The position numbers and the translations under genes are program-made. From the NCBI GenBank assembly GCA_900314645.1, contig OMWB01000003.1, positions 1 through 64,000 on the forward strand: a DNA stretch of 64,000 nucleotides, written 5' to 3'. Positions 18,905 through 29,199 of this stretch are shown here, piece by piece. This DNA comes from an uncultured Actinomycetes bacterium (GTDB taxonomy: Bacteria > Actinomycetota > Coriobacteriia > Coriobacteriales > Atopobiaceae). The notes under the pieces are model-generated. The model ran no database searches and was not told the DNA's origin. It was given only the letters and a program-made list of their open reading frames with translations. Numbering within the stretch: position 1 is the stretch's first letter; the number at the start of each line of letters is the position of its first letter.

Positions 18905-19234
18905 ATGCTTCATGTTCGTCTGTTCTGTGGTGCCGGTATGTCTACCAGCTTGCTTGCTCGTAGGATGCAGGATTACGCTGACGCGCAGGGTGTCGAGGTG
19001 ATGGTTGACGCTCGTCCGGTGTCGGCAATCAAGCAGTCATCTGTCGAGCAGCTGCGCGAGCTTGCCTGCGGGCTTCTGGGACCGCAGGTTGCCTTCGAGA
19101 TTCGTCAGTTCGAGCCTAAGTTCAAGGAGGCTGGCGTTCCCTTTGCGGTCATTCCCATGCAGGACTACGGCATGATTCGCGGTGACCGCGTGATGCAGAT
19201 GGCCCTCGACATGATCGAGGAAGCCAAGAAGTAG
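18905..19234 (+). CDS. PTS cellobiose-type EIIB component
   Basis: A 109-residue cytoplasmic EIIB of the lactose/cellobiose (chitobiose) PTS family. The phosphocysteine is C8 in RLFCGAGMSTSLLARRM. It accepts phosphate from EIIA and passes it to the sugar entering through EIIC. AAAGGAGG precedes the ATG. No EIIA gene is nearby, and the only EIIC in the window is 41 kb away and frameshifted, so this is an orphan by position. Its partner in use is probably the beta-glucoside system suggested by the adjacent GH1 gene. Confidence 0.92.
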   Translation: MLHVRLFCGAGMSTSLLARRMQDYADAQGVEVMVDARPVSAIKQSSVEQLRELACGLLGPQVAFEIRQFEPKFKEAGVPFAVIPMQDYGMIRGDRVMQMALDMIEEAKK

Positions 19235-19253
19235 GGCGCACGTCGCTCAAGAT

Positions 19254-19335
19254 GCAACAAAGGTGCCTGACACCAAAGTTGCGCTAAGGGACAGGTGTAC
19301 CTTAGCGCAACTTTGGTGTCAGGCACCTTTGTTGC
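19254..19335. repeat. 36-bp perfect inverted repeat (hairpin class D)
   Basis: The arms 19254-19289 and 19300-19335 are perfectly complementary, with a 10-nt loop (GACAGGTGTA). Each arm contains the near-palindrome GGTGCCTGACACC flanked by GCAAC and GTTGC, so each arm can fold on its own. It begins 20 bp after the EIIB stop, and no T-tract follows. The GGTGCCTGACACC core looks like extragenic palindromes I recall from unrelated bacteria, some linked to REP-associated transposases; that link is from memory. Confidence 0.93.
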
Positions 19336-19400
19336 GTGTACAGAGCTCTCATCCGACGGCAGCCCTTTGGAAGCTGGCGACTCATGCTCGAGAACGTTTA

Positions 19401-19440
19401 ATACTATAGATTGGTATACTATAGCAGCACATACTATAGG
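19401..19440. promoter_or_regulatory. three direct repeats ATACTATAG at exact 15-bp spacing
   Basis: ATACTATAG starts at 19401, 19416 and 19431, a strict 15-bp period in an AT-rich patch 23-62 bp before the ATPase start. Regular spacing on nearly the same DNA face points to cooperative binding, most simply autoregulation by the downstream product or a helper repressor. The repeats also contain TATACTATA, which may double as a -10 region. Confidence 0.75.
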
Positions 19441-19462
19441 TAGACATATGAATGGAGCTGAC

Positions 19463-20884
19463 ATGTTCGTCGCGAGAGATACGGAGCTTCAGATTCTCGA
19501 AGAGCTCTACCGAACGGGGACATTTCAGCTGATTCCGATGTGGGGGAGACGTCGTGTCGGAAAGACGCGCCTTCTGAATGAGTTCGTTTCGGGAAAACCT
19601 CGGGTTTACTTCTTCACGGCGGGGGAGACCACCGCGCGAGAGAACCTTGAACGTCTGAGCTCGTCGATTCTCGCTTGGTATGACCCCTTGGGAGCCGATG
19701 TTGGCTATGCGACTAACGCGCCCATTTTTCCCAGTTTTGACGCTGCGTTTGCGAGGGTGTTTGAAGAGGCACGCGAAGAACGTACCGTGCTGGTGATCGA
19801 CGAGTATCCGTATCTTGCCAAGTCATATCCGGGCGTTTCGTCGCTTCTGCAGCGTCTTGTTGATGCGTATAAGGATACGAGCAAGCTCATGCTCATACTC
19901 TGCGGCTCGTCGATGACGTTTATGGAACACCAGGTCCTCGGCGAGAAGAGCCCTTTGTATGGACGGCGCACTGCGCAGCTCAAGCTTGAGACCTTTGATT
20001 ATCTCGATGCCAGCAGGTTACTCGCGACAAAAGATCCTATCCGCGCGGTAGAGCTCTACTCGCTAGTGGGAGGAGTGCCGCTCTATCTTGAGCAGCTTGA
20101 AGCTGCTCACTCGACGGAGTGGAACATCGCCAACCGGATGCTTGGACAAGGAAGGTTTCTGTACGCCGAGCCCAAGAGCTTCTTGCTGCAGGAGGTGAGC
20201 TCTCCGGCACCTTATGCCGCGGTCATTGACGCGGTGTCATCAGGACGCTCTCGTCCTAACGAGATCGCGGATGCAACCGGTATTCAGGGGCCGAACGTGA
20301 ACGAGTATCTCAAGCGGCTTTCCGAGCTCGGGATCGTGCGGCGCGATACTCCCGTAGGCAGGGCAAACAAGAAGCAGGTCACCTATCGGATTGCCGACAA
20401 CCTCTTCCGGTTCTGGCACTCGTTTGTCCCGCGCTACGAGCAGGCTATCGACTTCGGCCAGACGGATGCAGTGGCAAAGCGTATATGCCATAACGACCTC
20501 GCCACCTTTGTGGGGCATGCGTTTGAGGACGTCTGCCGACAATGGGTGATACGGCGCATGGCGGAGGGAAGCATTGACGTGCTGCCCTCGCGCGTTGGCT
20601 CATGGTGGGGTACCGATGTCATTTCGCATGAGCAGGCTGACGTCGATGTTGTGGCCGCCGGCAGTGATGGAGAGCTCGTCTGTGGCGAGTGCAAATGGAC
20701 AAACGACGCTGTTGATGCGCGGGTGGTCGAGACGCTTGAGAGAAGGGCGCTATCGGTCATGGATCAGCCGAGCTCCGCTCACTTCTTTGTTTTCTCGAAG
20801 TCTGGATTTGCCGATTCTGCTCGTCGAGAGGCAAAGCGCGCTGGGAACGTACGGCTTGTGTGGATTGACGAGCTCTTCGAGTAG
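19463..20884 (+). CDS. AAA ATPase with C-terminal DUF234 nuclease-fold domain
   Basis: A 473-residue protein of the archaeal-type ATPase family. The Walker A is GRRRVGKT (28-35) and the Walker B VLVIDEYPYL (D113, E114). A winged-helix segment follows near 270-315 (RPNEIADATGIQGPNVNEYLKRLSELG). The C-terminal DUF234-like region has DVDVV (D393, D395) and GECKW (E409, K411), the spacing of a PD-(D/E)XK nuclease core. I choose ATG 19463 because GGAG lies 5 bp upstream; an ATG at 19448 is also possible. Function of the family is unknown; suggestions include mobile-element or toxin-like roles. No partner gene is adjacent. Confidence 0.88.
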   Translation: MFVARDTELQILEELYRTGTFQLIPMWGRRRVGKTRLLNEFVSGKPRVYFFTAGETTARENLERLSSSILAWYDPLGADVGYATNAPIFPSFDAAFARVFEEAREERTVLVIDEYPYLAKSYPGVSSLLQRLVDAYKDTSKLMLILCGSSMTFMEHQVLGEKSPLYGRRTAQLKLETFDYLDASRLLATKDPIRAVELYSLVGGVPLYLEQLEAAHSTEWNIANRMLGQGRFLYAEPKSFLLQEVSSPAPYAAVIDAVSSGRSRPNEIADATGIQGPNVNEYLKRLSELGIVRRDTPVGRANKKQVTYRIADNLFRFWHSFVPRYEQAIDFGQTDAVAKRICHNDLATFVGHAFEDVCRQWVIRRMAEGSIDVLPSRVGSWWGTDVISHEQADVDVVAAGSDGELVCGECKWTNDAVDARVVETLERRALSVMDQPSSAHFFVFSKSGFADSARREAKRAGNVRLVWIDELFE

Positions 20885-20907
20885 CCTTGCTGGGATGCGC
20901 CCATGCT

Positions 20908-23900
20908 TCACGCTCTGCTCGTGCCGTGATCTGTCGGTGCGCTCGAAAGATCCTGCAGGGCGTAGACGGGGAGGCCAGCGCTCTCGCGCAAGGTGGCCAG
21001 AGCCTGGAGCAGCGCGGTGGCGCCCGAGAGCGTGCTCACGAGTGAGATGCCCCTGTTCACCGCCTCGCTACGCAAGGCCTCGCCGTCTCCACGTGAGCCA
21101 TGGCCGTGTGGGGTGTTGATGATGAAGGATATGTCGCCCTCGGTAATCCTATCAAGCACGTTGGGATGGCCTTCACCGATGCGCATCAACACCTCGCAGG
21201 AAATGCCTGCTGCACGCAATGTCTTCGCGGTGCCCTTCGTCGCCATGATGCGATAGCCCATCTGAGCAAGCGCGAAGGCCACCGGCGCGATGGAGCGCTT
21301 GTCAGCGTCCCTCACGCTGATGAAGACCGAGCCTTCCGCTGGCATCTCGTAGTCGATGGCTTGCCGAGTCTTTGCATAGGCTTCGGGGAAGGTTGCCGCA
21401 ATGCCCATCACCTCGCCGGTCGAGCGCATCTCGGGGCCAAGGCGCACGTCAGAGCCCGGGAAGCGTGCCCAAGGCATGACCGCCTCCTTCACGGCAAAGT
21501 GGCTCGGCTCGCGCGTCTCAGAGGGAAGGCCTAAGCTACCGATTGGCTTACCTGCCATGATGCGCGCGGCGTGCTTTGCCAGCGCAACGCCGCTTGCCTT
21601 GCTGGAGAAGGGCACGGTACGGCTGGCACGCGGGTTGAGCTCAATCACATAGAGCTGCTCGTCCTTGACGGCATATTGCACGTTAAGCAGGCCACGAATC
21701 TCGCATGAGCGAGCAAGCTCCCTCGTTGTCTGCCGGATGCGCTCCACCATGACGTCAGAGAGCGAGAACGGCGGATAGCAGCAAGCAGAGTCTCCGGAAT
21801 GGATGCCACACTCCTCAATGTGCTCAAGCACGGCTCCCACATAGCAATCCTCGCCGTCTGCGAGTGCGTCGACATCGAGCTCAATCGCATCCTCCAAAAA
21901 GGCGTCGAGGTACACCGGGTGATCGGGCGTGATGTGTGCGGCCTCTTCCATGTAGGATGCAAGCGCCTCGTCACTATAGACGATGGCCATCCCACGGCCA
22001 CCCAGGACGTAGCTCGGCCGTACGATGAGAGGATATCCCAGTGTGCGTGCCGCCCCCCGCGCCTCTTCGGGAGTTGAGGCAACCGATGAAGGCGGATAGG
22101 GAATGGCCAAGCGGTCCAGCAGCGCGCTGAAGCGGTCACGATCCTCCGCAAGGTCAATCGCCTCAGAGCTCGTACCCATGAGGGGGACGCCTGCCTCCTC
22201 AAGGCGATGCGCCAGCTTGATGGGCGTTTGCCCTCCCAGCGTGACGATGACGCCCGCAGGCTGCTCCACCTCAATCACGTTCATGACGTCCTCAAAGGTG
22301 AGCGGCTCGAAGTACAGCCTGTCAGAGGTGTCGTAGTCGGTTGAGACGGTCTCTGGGTTGCAGTTGACCATGACGGTCTCGTAGCCCATCTCACGCAGCG
22401 CATAGGCGGCATGCACACAGCAGTAATCAAACTCGATACCCTGGCCAATGCGGTTGGGACCCGCGGATAGGATGACCACGCGGGGTTTGCCCGCCTCGAC
22501 GTGCTCAGAGGCGTTGCCATCCTCGTAGGTCAGGTAGTGATAGCTCGTTTGTGCGGCAAACTCGCCTGCGCACGTGTCTACGGTCTTCACAACGGGCAGG
22601 ACCCCAAGCGCCTCTCGCACCGCGCGAATGACGTCTTCCTTGCTGTGGACGAGGTGGGCAATCTGCGCGTCGGAAAATCCCATCTGTTTTGCTGCGAGCA
22701 GGCACCTCCTGTCCATTCCAGCCAAACCAAGGCGAGATATGGTGCGCTCCGCGGTGATGATGTCGGCAATGCGGTGCAGGTACCAAGGGTCGATGCTGCT
22801 CACCCGCGCTATGTGCTCAACCGTCCAGCCGCGGCGCAGGGCTTCTGCGACGTAATAGATGCGTTCGGCTGTGGGCCCAGCGACTAGCTCGTCAAATCGG
22901 TCTTCATCAAAGAGCTGTCCTTCATCACTGAGCCCATCGTGGCCATCCTCTAGGGAGCGAAGTGCCTTCTGCAGCGCCTCCTCAAAGGTGCGGCCAATAG
23001 CCATGGCCTCGCCCACGCTCTTCATGCGCGTGGTGAGCTCCTCGCTGGTGCCCTTGAACTTCTCGAAGGCGAAGCGCGGGACCTTGACTACGCAATAGTC
23101 TATGGAGGGCTCGAAGCAGGCGGGCGTCACGCGCGTGATATCGTTGGTGATCTCGTCCAAGGTATAGCCCACGGCAAGCAGGGCGGCTGCCTTGGCGATG
23201 GGGAAGCCGGTAGCCTTGGAGGCCAGTGCCGAGCTACGGCTCACGCGTGGGTTCATCTCGATGACGATCACGCGGCCGTCGCTTGGGTTGACCGCGAACT
23301 GCACGTTGGAGCCGCCAGTGGCCACGCCCACACGCTCGAGGCAGGCCAGCGAGTAGTCACGCAGACGCTGGAGCTCCATGTCGGAGAGGGTCTGCGCGGG
23401 TGCCACCGTGATGGAGTCACCGGTGTGGACGCCCATGGGGTCTACGTTCTCGATGGAGCAGATGACGATGCCGTTGCCCGTGGCATCGCGCATCACCTCC
23501 ATCTCGATCTCCTTCCAGCCCTCGATGGACTGCTCCACCAAGACCTCGGTGGTGGGGGAGAGCGAGAGTCCTTGGCTTGCAATGACGCGCAGCTCATTTG
23601 CGTTGTGGGCAATGCCACCGCCTGCGCCTCCCAACGTGAAGCTCGGGCGAATGACCACGGGGTAGCCAAGCTCCTCGGATGTGGCCAGCGCTTCGTCTAG
23701 CGTGTGGGCAAAGCCCGAGGCCGCCACCTCAAGCCCGATGTCGCGCATGGCGGCGGCGAAGAGCTCTCGATCCTCGCCGATGCGAATGGAGTCCAGGTCG
23801 CAGCCTATGACCTCCACGTCAAAGCGGTCAAGCACGCCGGCCTCGCCGAGGGCAACGGCGCAGTTGAGGGCCGTCTGGCCGCCCATGTTGGGAAGCAGCG

Positions 23901-24153
23901 CGTCAGGTCGTTCACGCTCGATGATCTTGCTCACGGCGTCAACGGTGATGGGTTCCACATAGGTGCGGTCGGCCGTCTCAGGATCGGTCATGATGGTCGC
24001 GGGGTTAGAGTTGACGAGCACGACCTCATACCCTTCCCGGCGCAGTACGCGGCAGGCTTGGGTACCAGAATAGTCAAACTCGCAGGCTTGGCCGATGACG
24101 ATAGGACCTGACCCTATGACCAGCACTTTATTGATGTCTTCACGCCTCGGCAT
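20908..24153 (-). CDS. carB: carbamoyl-phosphate synthase large subunit CarB
   Basis: At 1081 residues it is the full-length synthetase subunit, making carbamoyl phosphate from bicarbonate, ammonia (from CarA) and two ATP. It has the usual duplicated ATP-grasp halves: carboxyphosphate domain about 1-400, oligomerisation domain about 400-550, carbamate domain about 550-935, and an MGS-like allosteric domain at the end. It starts [24 protein letters not shown] and has the second-half equivalent [21 protein letters not shown]. Its ATG overlaps the 3' end of carA by 14 bp, giving translational coupling. The product feeds arginine and pyrimidines. Confidence 0.98.
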   Translation of the reverse strand: MPRREDINKVLVIGSGPIVIGQACEFDYSGTQACRVLRREGYEVVLVNSNPATIMTDPETADRTYVEPITVDAVSKIIERERPDALLPNMGGQTALNCAVALGEAGVLDRFDVEVIGCDLDSIRIGEDRELFAAAMRDIGLEVAASGFAHTLDEALATSEELGYPVVIRPSFTLGGAGGGIAHNANELRVIASQGLSLSPTTEVLVEQSIEGWKEIEMEVMRDATGNGIVICSIENVDPMGVHTGDSITVAPAQTLSDMELQRLRDYSLACLERVGVATGGSNVQFAVNPSDGRVIVIEMNPRVSRSSALASKATGFPIAKAAALLAVGYTLDEITNDITRVTPACFEPSIDYCVVKVPRFAFEKFKGTSEELTTRMKSVGEAMAIGRTFEEALQKALRSLEDGHDGLSDEGQLFDEDRFDELVAGPTAERIYYVAEALRRGWTVEHIARVSSIDPWYLHRIADIITAERTISRLGLAGMDRRCLLAAKQMGFSDAQIAHLVHSKEDVIRAVREALGVLPVVKTVDTCAGEFAAQTSYHYLTYEDGNASEHVEAGKPRVVILSAGPNRIGQGIEFDYCCVHAAYALREMGYETVMVNCNPETVSTDYDTSDRLYFEPLTFEDVMNVIEVEQPAGVIVTLGGQTPIKLAHRLEEAGVPLMGTSSEAIDLAEDRDRFSALLDRLAIPYPPSSVASTPEEARGAARTLGYPLIVRPSYVLGGRGMAIVYSDEALASYMEEAAHITPDHPVYLDAFLEDAIELDVDALADGEDCYVGAVLEHIEECGIHSGDSACCYPPFSLSDVMVERIRQTTRELARSCEIRGLLNVQYAVKDEQLYVIELNPRASRTVPFSSKASGVALAKHAARIMAGKPIGSLGLPSETREPSHFAVKEAVMPWARFPGSDVRLGPEMRSTGEVMGIAATFPEAYAKTRQAIDYEMPAEGSVFISVRDADKRSIAPVAFALAQMGYRIMATKGTAKTLRAAGISCEVLMRIGEGHPNVLDRITEGDISFIINTPHGHGSRGDGEALRSEAVNRGISLVSTLSGATALLQALATLRESAGLPVYALQDLSSAPTDHGTSRA

Positions 24154-25468
24154 GGTGGGGCCTCCCCTCGCGGACGTCGATGGAAAGGTACGCGGGACTC
24201 ACGCGGGAAGCCCCATCGTCGCGCTCGCGCCATGCGTCCATGAGGCGCACGAACGCCTGGAAGAGGTAGCGGGAATCATGGGGTCCCGGCCGGCTCTCGG
24301 GGTGATACTGAACCGAGAACGCGGGTATGTCGAGGAACTGTATGCCCTCGGGCGTCCCGTCGTTGAGGTTTACGTGCGTCAGGCGCACGCGGCCGTGGTT
24401 CTTCGTCTCCACTACCGGCGCAATCCCTCGCTCTACCCAGTGGCGCAGGTCGTGCACATGCTCCGTCTCTGCGCCAGATAGCTCCGGGACAAGCGGCCCC
24501 ATGCTCTCGAAGACAAGGCCATAGTTGTGGTTTTGTGCCGTGACCTCCACCCTATGCGTCAGGAGGTTCATCACAGGTTCGTTGCCGCCATGGTGGCCGA
24601 AGGGAAGCTTCTCTATCTGCGCGCCGGCGGCCATGGAGACGAGCTGGTTTCCCAGGCAGATGCCAAAGACGGGCACCTTGCCCAGAATGTCCTTCGCGGC
24701 TTGTGCGGTCTGGGTGACCTGCTGAGGATCTCCAGGACCGTTGGAGAAGAACACGCCGTCCGGGGCAAGCGAGAGGACGCGTGAGGCAGGGGTGTCAAAG
24801 GGGACGCAGGTGACCGTGCAGCCCGCGACCGCAAGCTCGTCCTCAATGCCGCGCTTCTCGCCACAGTCGTAGGCAACTACGTGAAGCGCCGGCTTACCTA
24901 CAGCAAGCCGCTTCTCGAGAGCCTGCGCATCGGCGGGCACTTTGCGCTCTTGCCGAGGCGACACGTCCGCCACATAGTTGTGTGCACTGATGGCGGGGCT
25001 CGCGATAACGCGTGCGACCAGGCTCTCTGGGTTGAGGTCAACCGTCGAGATGGCCGCGCGCATCGCGCCCGTGTTGCGTATGCGCAGCGTGAGCGCTCGC
25101 GTGTCCACGCCCTCGATGGCCACGACATTGTGGGCACGCAGAAAGTCTGGAAAGCTGCCCGCTGACTGCCAGTGGGAGGGGATGTGGCACATATCCCGCA
25201 CGACGAGCCCCTTGAGCGCGGTCCCTGCAGACTGCATGGCAAGCTCGCTGACGCCGTAGTTGCCTACCTGCGGGTAGGTGAGCGTCACGATCTGGCCCGC
25301 ATAGCTGGGGTCAGTCACAATCTCCTGGTAGCCCACCATGGAGGTGTTGAACACCACCTCACCAAACGCCTCGCCCAAAGCGCCGCAGGCATATCCTCGC
25401 AGGCAGGTGCCGTCCTCAAGCGCGAGGAGGGCGGGAGGACGGGCGTCTTCGAAGGCGAGAGGATTCAT
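24140..25468 (-). CDS. carA: carbamoyl-phosphate synthase small subunit CarA
   Basis: The glutamine amidotransferase subunit that hydrolyses glutamine and channels ammonia to CarB. It has an N-terminal CPSase_sm_chain domain ([12 protein letters not shown]...TYPQVGNYG) and a class-I glutaminase domain, with catalytic C271 in [10 protein letters not shown] and the His/Glu pair in QYHPES. At 442 residues it is longer than the usual 360-390, with extra sequence inside the glutaminase domain (around [15 protein letters not shown]) and at the C-terminus. AAAGGAG stands before ATG 25468; an upstream in-frame ATG (25519) lacks a ribosome-binding site. Confidence 0.97.
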   Translation of the reverse strand: MNPLAFEDARPPALLALEDGTCLRGYACGALGEAFGEVVFNTSMVGYQEIVTDPSYAGQIVTLTYPQVGNYGVSELAMQSAGTALKGLVVRDMCHIPSHWQSAGSFPDFLRAHNVVAIEGVDTRALTLRIRNTGAMRAAISTVDLNPESLVARVIASPAISAHNYVADVSPRQERKVPADAQALEKRLAVGKPALHVVAYDCGEKRGIEDELAVAGCTVTCVPFDTPASRVLSLAPDGVFFSNGPGDPQQVTQTAQAAKDILGKVPVFGICLGNQLVSMAAGAQIEKLPFGHHGGNEPVMNLLTHRVEVTAQNHNYGLVFESMGPLVPELSGAETEHVHDLRHWVERGIAPVVETKNHGRVRLTHVNLNDGTPEGIQFLDIPAFSVQYHPESRPGPHDSRYLFQAFVRLMDAWRERDDGASRVSPAYLSIDVREGRPHHAEA

Positions 25469-25529
25469 GTACGGACTCCTTTCGTGAGGCGTGGGCTTGT
25501 GACGACGTAGGGCATCCACACAACACCAG

Positions 25530-25551
25530 ATTCGAGTCTATTTATGAGGGA
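25530..25551. promoter_or_regulatory. weak ARG-box-like dyad upstream of carA
   Basis: ATTCGAG...ATTTATGA, read on the plus strand, partly matches the candidate operator before argJ (63-84), with the same half-site types at similar spacing, 62-83 bp before the carA start. It is a loose match. An overlapping hairpin (25553-25561 with 25573-25581) could instead serve as the argD-like gene's terminator. Confidence 0.25.
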
Positions 25552-25676
25552 AGCCGCTTGGACAAAACGTGCCCAAGCGGCCATGCCTTCGACTCTCATG
25601 CGTCACCCAGGGGAAGCGTCGCTGTATCACGTGTGCAAAGTGTCAGAAATGGAGTGGTCGGTCTTCGCACTCGTTC

Positions 25677-26897
25677 TTACGCCTTGACAAGGGCCTCGAT
25701 GGCGCTGCCGATGATCCTGCAGGCCTCATCGCAATCGTCTTCGTTGATGACGAGTGGCGGCACGAGGCGGATGACGCTGTCTCCGATAGCGGTCACCAGC
25801 AGGTGGCGCTCAAGGCAGCCATGCTTGACGTCTACTGCCCCAAAGCCCTCATCAAGCTCGATGCCAATCATGAGGCCTTGGCCCCTCACCTCACGTACGT
25901 GCGGCAGCGTGGCGAGCTTGTCCATGAGGTAGGCGCCCATCGTGGCGGCGTTTCCCGCGAGGTCGCGTGACAGCAGCTCTTCAATCTGCGCGAGGGCTGC
26001 AGCACAGCACACCGGATGCCCGCCAAAGGTTGATCCGTGCGAGCCAGGCGAGAAGGCACTGGCCACCTTGCTGGTGGCGCAGATGGCACCGATGGGCATA
26101 CCTCCGCCGAGGGCCTTTGCCATGGAGACGATGTCCGGCTTGATGCCATAATGCATGTAGCTCATGACCTTGCCCGTACGGCACCAACCGGTTTGCACCT
26201 CGTCGATAAGCAGGAGCATCTCCCTCTCGTCGCAGAAGGCGCGCAACCCCTGCATGAACTCTTGTGTTGCCGGATGCACGCCACCCTCTCCCTGGACGGG
26301 CTCCACCATGATGGCGATGGTGTTCTCGGTGCAAGCGTCCTTGAACGCCTGCAGGTCATTGAACGGCGCGTACGAGAATCCATAGGTCATGGGGCCAAAG
26401 CCAACTTGGCAGCCGTTGCCTGGCTGGCCCGTGGCGGACATGGAGCCAAAGGTCCTGCCGTGGAAGCCCATCTTTGCCGTGACGATGTGGTAGCGGTTGG
26501 GGCCATAGTTCTCGATGCCGTACTTACGAGCCATCTTGATCATGGCCTCGTTAGCCTCGGTGCCTGAGTTCTGATAGAAGATCTTGTCCATGCCGATGGT
26601 GGTGCATACCTTCTCAGCGAGGAGCGCCTGCGGGATGGTGTAGGGGTAGTTGAACGTCTGCATGAGGGTCTGTGCTTCGTCAATGACCGCCTCCACGACG
26701 CGGGGGTTGCAGTTGCCTGCGGAATTGACGGCAATGCCCGCATAGAAGTCAAGGTAGCGCTCGCCCTCGCTGTCGTAGAGGTACTGGTCCTTCGCGTATT
26801 CGGCCACGAAGTCGTAGCGCTCGTACGTGTCGATCATGTAGGTGCTGACGAGGTCCTTTATGTCGTGGGCTGTGCGCCCTGTGTCGATCAGTCTCAT
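25677..26897 (-). CDS. class-III aminotransferase (acetylornithine/ornithine type)
   Basis: A 406-residue PLP enzyme related to ArgD and ornithine aminotransferase. It has the PLP-phosphate site NSGTEANEAMIKMA, DEVQTGWCRTG, and the lysine in SMAKALGGGMPIG. It shares overall order with the ArgD at 2427-3677 but differs in sequence. Position upstream of carAB suggests arginine/ornithine metabolism, so it may serve as acetylornithine, ornithine or 4-aminobutyrate aminotransferase. Two copies of this family 22 kb apart suggest a biosynthetic and a catabolic or lysine-pathway enzyme. I do not assign a gene symbol. Confidence 0.88.
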   Translation of the reverse strand: MRLIDTGRTAHDIKDLVSTYMIDTYERYDFVAEYAKDQYLYDSEGERYLDFYAGIAVNSAGNCNPRVVEAVIDEAQTLMQTFNYPYTIPQALLAEKVCTTIGMDKIFYQNSGTEANEAMIKMARKYGIENYGPNRYHIVTAKMGFHGRTFGSMSATGQPGNGCQVGFGPMTYGFSYAPFNDLQAFKDACTENTIAIMVEPVQGEGGVHPATQEFMQGLRAFCDEREMLLLIDEVQTGWCRTGKVMSYMHYGIKPDIVSMAKALGGGMPIGAICATSKVASAFSPGSHGSTFGGHPVCCAAALAQIEELLSRDLAGNAATMGAYLMDKLATLPHVREVRGQGLMIGIELDEGFGAVDVKHGCLERHLLVTAIGDSVIRLVPPLVINEDDCDEACRIIGSAIEALVKA

Positions 26898-26914
26898 TTT
26901 CTGCCTACTTTCTC

Positions 26915-27571
26915 TTATTTGCTCTGCCCAATCTCGCTAGGCTCTATGAGGCCCTTTATCACGAGGTAGTCTTCAATGAGCCGAACACAGCTGGCAATCC
27001 CCACACGCTCGCTGTTGAGCGTCATGTCGTAGTTAACGGGATTGGTCCAATAATTGCCGTTGGTGTAGTAGGCGTAGTAGTCAGCGCGGAACTGGTCGGT
27101 CTGTTCGATGGTGGCATGCGCGACGCGCTCAGTGACGCCCATGTGCTCTATGGTCCGTTCCACGCAGAAGGCCCTGGGTGCCTCGATATACACACTCACT
27201 ACGTTCTCCCGGTCCCTGAGGACCCAATCGGCGCACTTGCCCACGATGACGCAGGGCTCGGTGTCTGCCAGGTTGTTGATGATGGCACACTGATACTCGA
27301 ACAGCTGGTCATCTGATACAAACCGCTCGTTTCGCGAGATGTAGCTGCGTGCCCGTGGGAGGCCGCGCATCAGGCTTGAGAACCCACCGTTGGAGCGAAT
27401 CTTCTCGTTGACCTCGTCGAACAGCCGCTGGTCAAGTCCGCTCATCTGGCTTGCCAGCGTGAGAATTCGGTTCTCGTAGCAATGGATGCCAAGGTCTGCC
27501 GCAAGAAGCGAGGCAATTTCCTTACCGCCTGACCCGAAGCCTCGGGCGAATGTCACCACAAACCTTTCCAC
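26915..27571 (-). CDS. cytidylate kinase-like family protein
   Basis: A 218-residue P-loop protein of the Cytidylate_kin2-like family: FARGFGSGGKEIASLLAADLG at the N-terminus replaces a standard GXXXXGKS loop, and a LID-like region with VYIEAPRAFCVERTIE follows. Such proteins are common in gut anaerobes and lack the residues expected of true CMP kinases; their substrate is unknown. The start is taken as GTG 27571, preceded by GAAGGGAAG; upstream codons run into the ABC gene. It sits 17 bp before the aminotransferase and 40 bp after the ABC ATPase, so a joint transcript is likely. Confidence 0.8.
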   Translation of the reverse strand: MERFVVTFARGFGSGGKEIASLLAADLGIHCYENRILTLASQMSGLDQRLFDEVNEKIRSNGGFSSLMRGLPRARSYISRNERFVSDDQLFEYQCAIINNLADTEPCVIVGKCADWVLRDRENVVSVYIEAPRAFCVERTIEHMGVTERVAHATIEQTDQFRADYYAYYTNGNYWTNPVNYDMTLNSERVGIASCVRLIEDYLVIKGLIEPSEIGQSK

Positions 27572-27611
27572 TAATACCGCTTCCCTTCTCGTTCGTTTGA
27601 CATGCCGTGTG

Positions 27612-28352
27612 TTAGCCAGCCAGATATCGGCTGAGGAACTCCCTTGTGCGCGGGCTCTTTGGGTTGGTGAAGAGCTGACTGGGCGGCGCGTCTTCCACAA
27701 CGAAGCCGCGATCCATGAAAATGGTGCGAGTGGACACATCCCGGGCAAATGCCATCTCGTGCGTCACGACAATCATCGTTAGGCCGGTTTCCACTAGGTT
27801 TTGCATGACGGCGAGTACCTCGCCAACCATCTCGGGGTCAAGCGCCGAAGTGGGCTCATCAAAGAGCAGAATCTCTGGGTTCATGCAGAGCGACCGAGCA
27901 ATGGCGACGCGCTGCTTCTGACCGCCCGAGAGCTGCGCGGGCTTCGCGTTAATGAAAGGCGCCATGCCCACCTCCTTGAGGTGCGCGATCGCCCGGTCGA
28001 AGGCCTCCTCCTTGGGGAGATGCAGGACCTTGCGCGTGCAGAGCATGCAGTTCTCAAGTACCGTCATGTTGCTGAAGAGATTGAATGACTGGAACACCAT
28101 ACCCACCTTGGAGCGATACTCGTTGACTTCGCGTTGGATATCGCGCACCTCTTTGTCGTGGTAGAAGATCTTGCCTGAGGTCTGTCGCTCAAGGCGGTTG
28201 ATGCAGCGCAGAAGGGTGGACTTGCCTGACCCAGAGGAGCCTACAATGCAGATGATCTCGCCCTTTTGGACGTCGAGGTCAATCTTGCGCAGCACCTCGT
28301 GGTTGCCAAAGGACTTGCTGAGGCCCTGGATGCTGAGAATAGCCTTCTCCAT
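27612..28352 (-). CDS. polar amino-acid ABC transporter ATP-binding protein
   Basis: A 246-residue GlnQ/HisP-type ATPase with Walker [12 protein letters not shown] (from 38), signature [15 protein letters not shown] (about 140) and Walker [15 protein letters not shown]. It powers import through the permease encoded 8 bp upstream. GGGGGAA stands before the ATG. It forms a three-gene operon with the permease and the binding protein. Amino-acid specificity is not visible, though the neighbours (nitrogen and arginine genes) favour a polar or basic amino acid or glutamine. Confidence 0.95.
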   Translation of the reverse strand: MEKAILSIQGLSKSFGNHEVLRKIDLDVQKGEIICIVGSSGSGKSTLLRCINRLERQTSGKIFYHDKEVRDIQREVNEYRSKVGMVFQSFNLFSNMTVLENCMLCTRKVLHLPKEEAFDRAIAHLKEVGMAPFINAKPAQLSGGQKQRVAIARSLCMNPEILLFDEPTSALDPEMVGEVLAVMQNLVETGLTMIVVTHEMAFARDVSTRTIFMDRGFVVEDAPPSQLFTNPKSPRTREFLSRYLAG

Positions 28353-28360
28353 GGTTCCCC

Positions 28361-29131
28361 CTAGTCGTTTTCCAGATACTCGACGGCCAGCGCGTAGTCG
28401 TCGGTGTCCTTGAGATGGCGTTCACCTATAAGGAAGAGCCTGTTGAAGGCGAAGCACAGGACGAAGTAGATGACCGCGATAACGAGGTAGCTCTCGAAGT
28501 ACTTGTAGTAGTTGCCGCCGACGGTCTTTGCCGCCATGAAAAGCTCCTGCACCGCGATGACGTTAAGGACCGATGTCATCTTGAGGTTGGTAAGGAAGGT
28601 GTTGGCCATCTCGGGGATGATGTTGGCAAACGCTTGGGGTAGCACCACATAAACCATGGTCTTCATGGGCGACATGCCCATGGAAAGAGCTCCTTCGCGC
28701 TGGCCGATGTCTATCGATCCAATACCGCCACGTACCGTTTCTGCCATGTATGCGCCGGTGTTGAGCAAGGTGACCAGGATACCTGCTGCCACGGGTGTGA
28801 TGGCCACGTCAGCCTGCCTCAGCCCGTAGTAGACGATCATTGCCTGCACAATCATCGGGGTGTTGCGGAAGAGCTCGACATAGGCCGACGTTACAAGCTT
28901 AAGAGTCTTGATCAAAGCCTTCACGATGGGAAGGTCATCAGCGCTCATGTCGAGATCCTGGATGATGCCGATGGCAAATCCCAGCACAAACCCGAGGACG
29001 GTGCCTACCACTGCGATGTAGAGCGTGTTGATGGTTCCTTCTATGAACATCCCGAAGTATTTGGATGCAAGGAACGCCATCCATTCAAAGGTGTTTTCTG
29101 GATTCTCCAAGACGGGGAAATCAAAAGGCAT
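28361..29131 (-). CDS. amino-acid ABC transporter permease
   Basis: A 256-residue membrane protein of the HisMQ/GlnP family. Several hydrophobic helices flank the EAA-like coupling loop ([27 protein letters not shown]). An N-terminal segment near residues 35-60 ([21 protein letters not shown]) is the first strong membrane helix. As the only permease gene, it probably works as a homodimer with the ATPase. GGGAGGGG precedes the ATG. Confidence 0.95.
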   Translation of the reverse strand: MPFDFPVLENPENTFEWMAFLASKYFGMFIEGTINTLYIAVVGTVLGFVLGFAIGIIQDLDMSADDLPIVKALIKTLKLVTSAYVELFRNTPMIVQAMIVYYGLRQADVAITPVAAGILVTLLNTGAYMAETVRGGIGSIDIGQREGALSMGMSPMKTMVYVVLPQAFANIIPEMANTFLTNLKMTSVLNVIAVQELFMAAKTVGGNYYKYFESYLVIAVIYFVLCFAFNRLFLIGERHLKDTDDYALAVEYLEND

Positions 29132-29199
29132 GCAAGCCCCTCCCTTCCATATGCGCGGTCCTAGGTAGGGACGCCAAGAGACACTTGGTCTCGCAAGGG

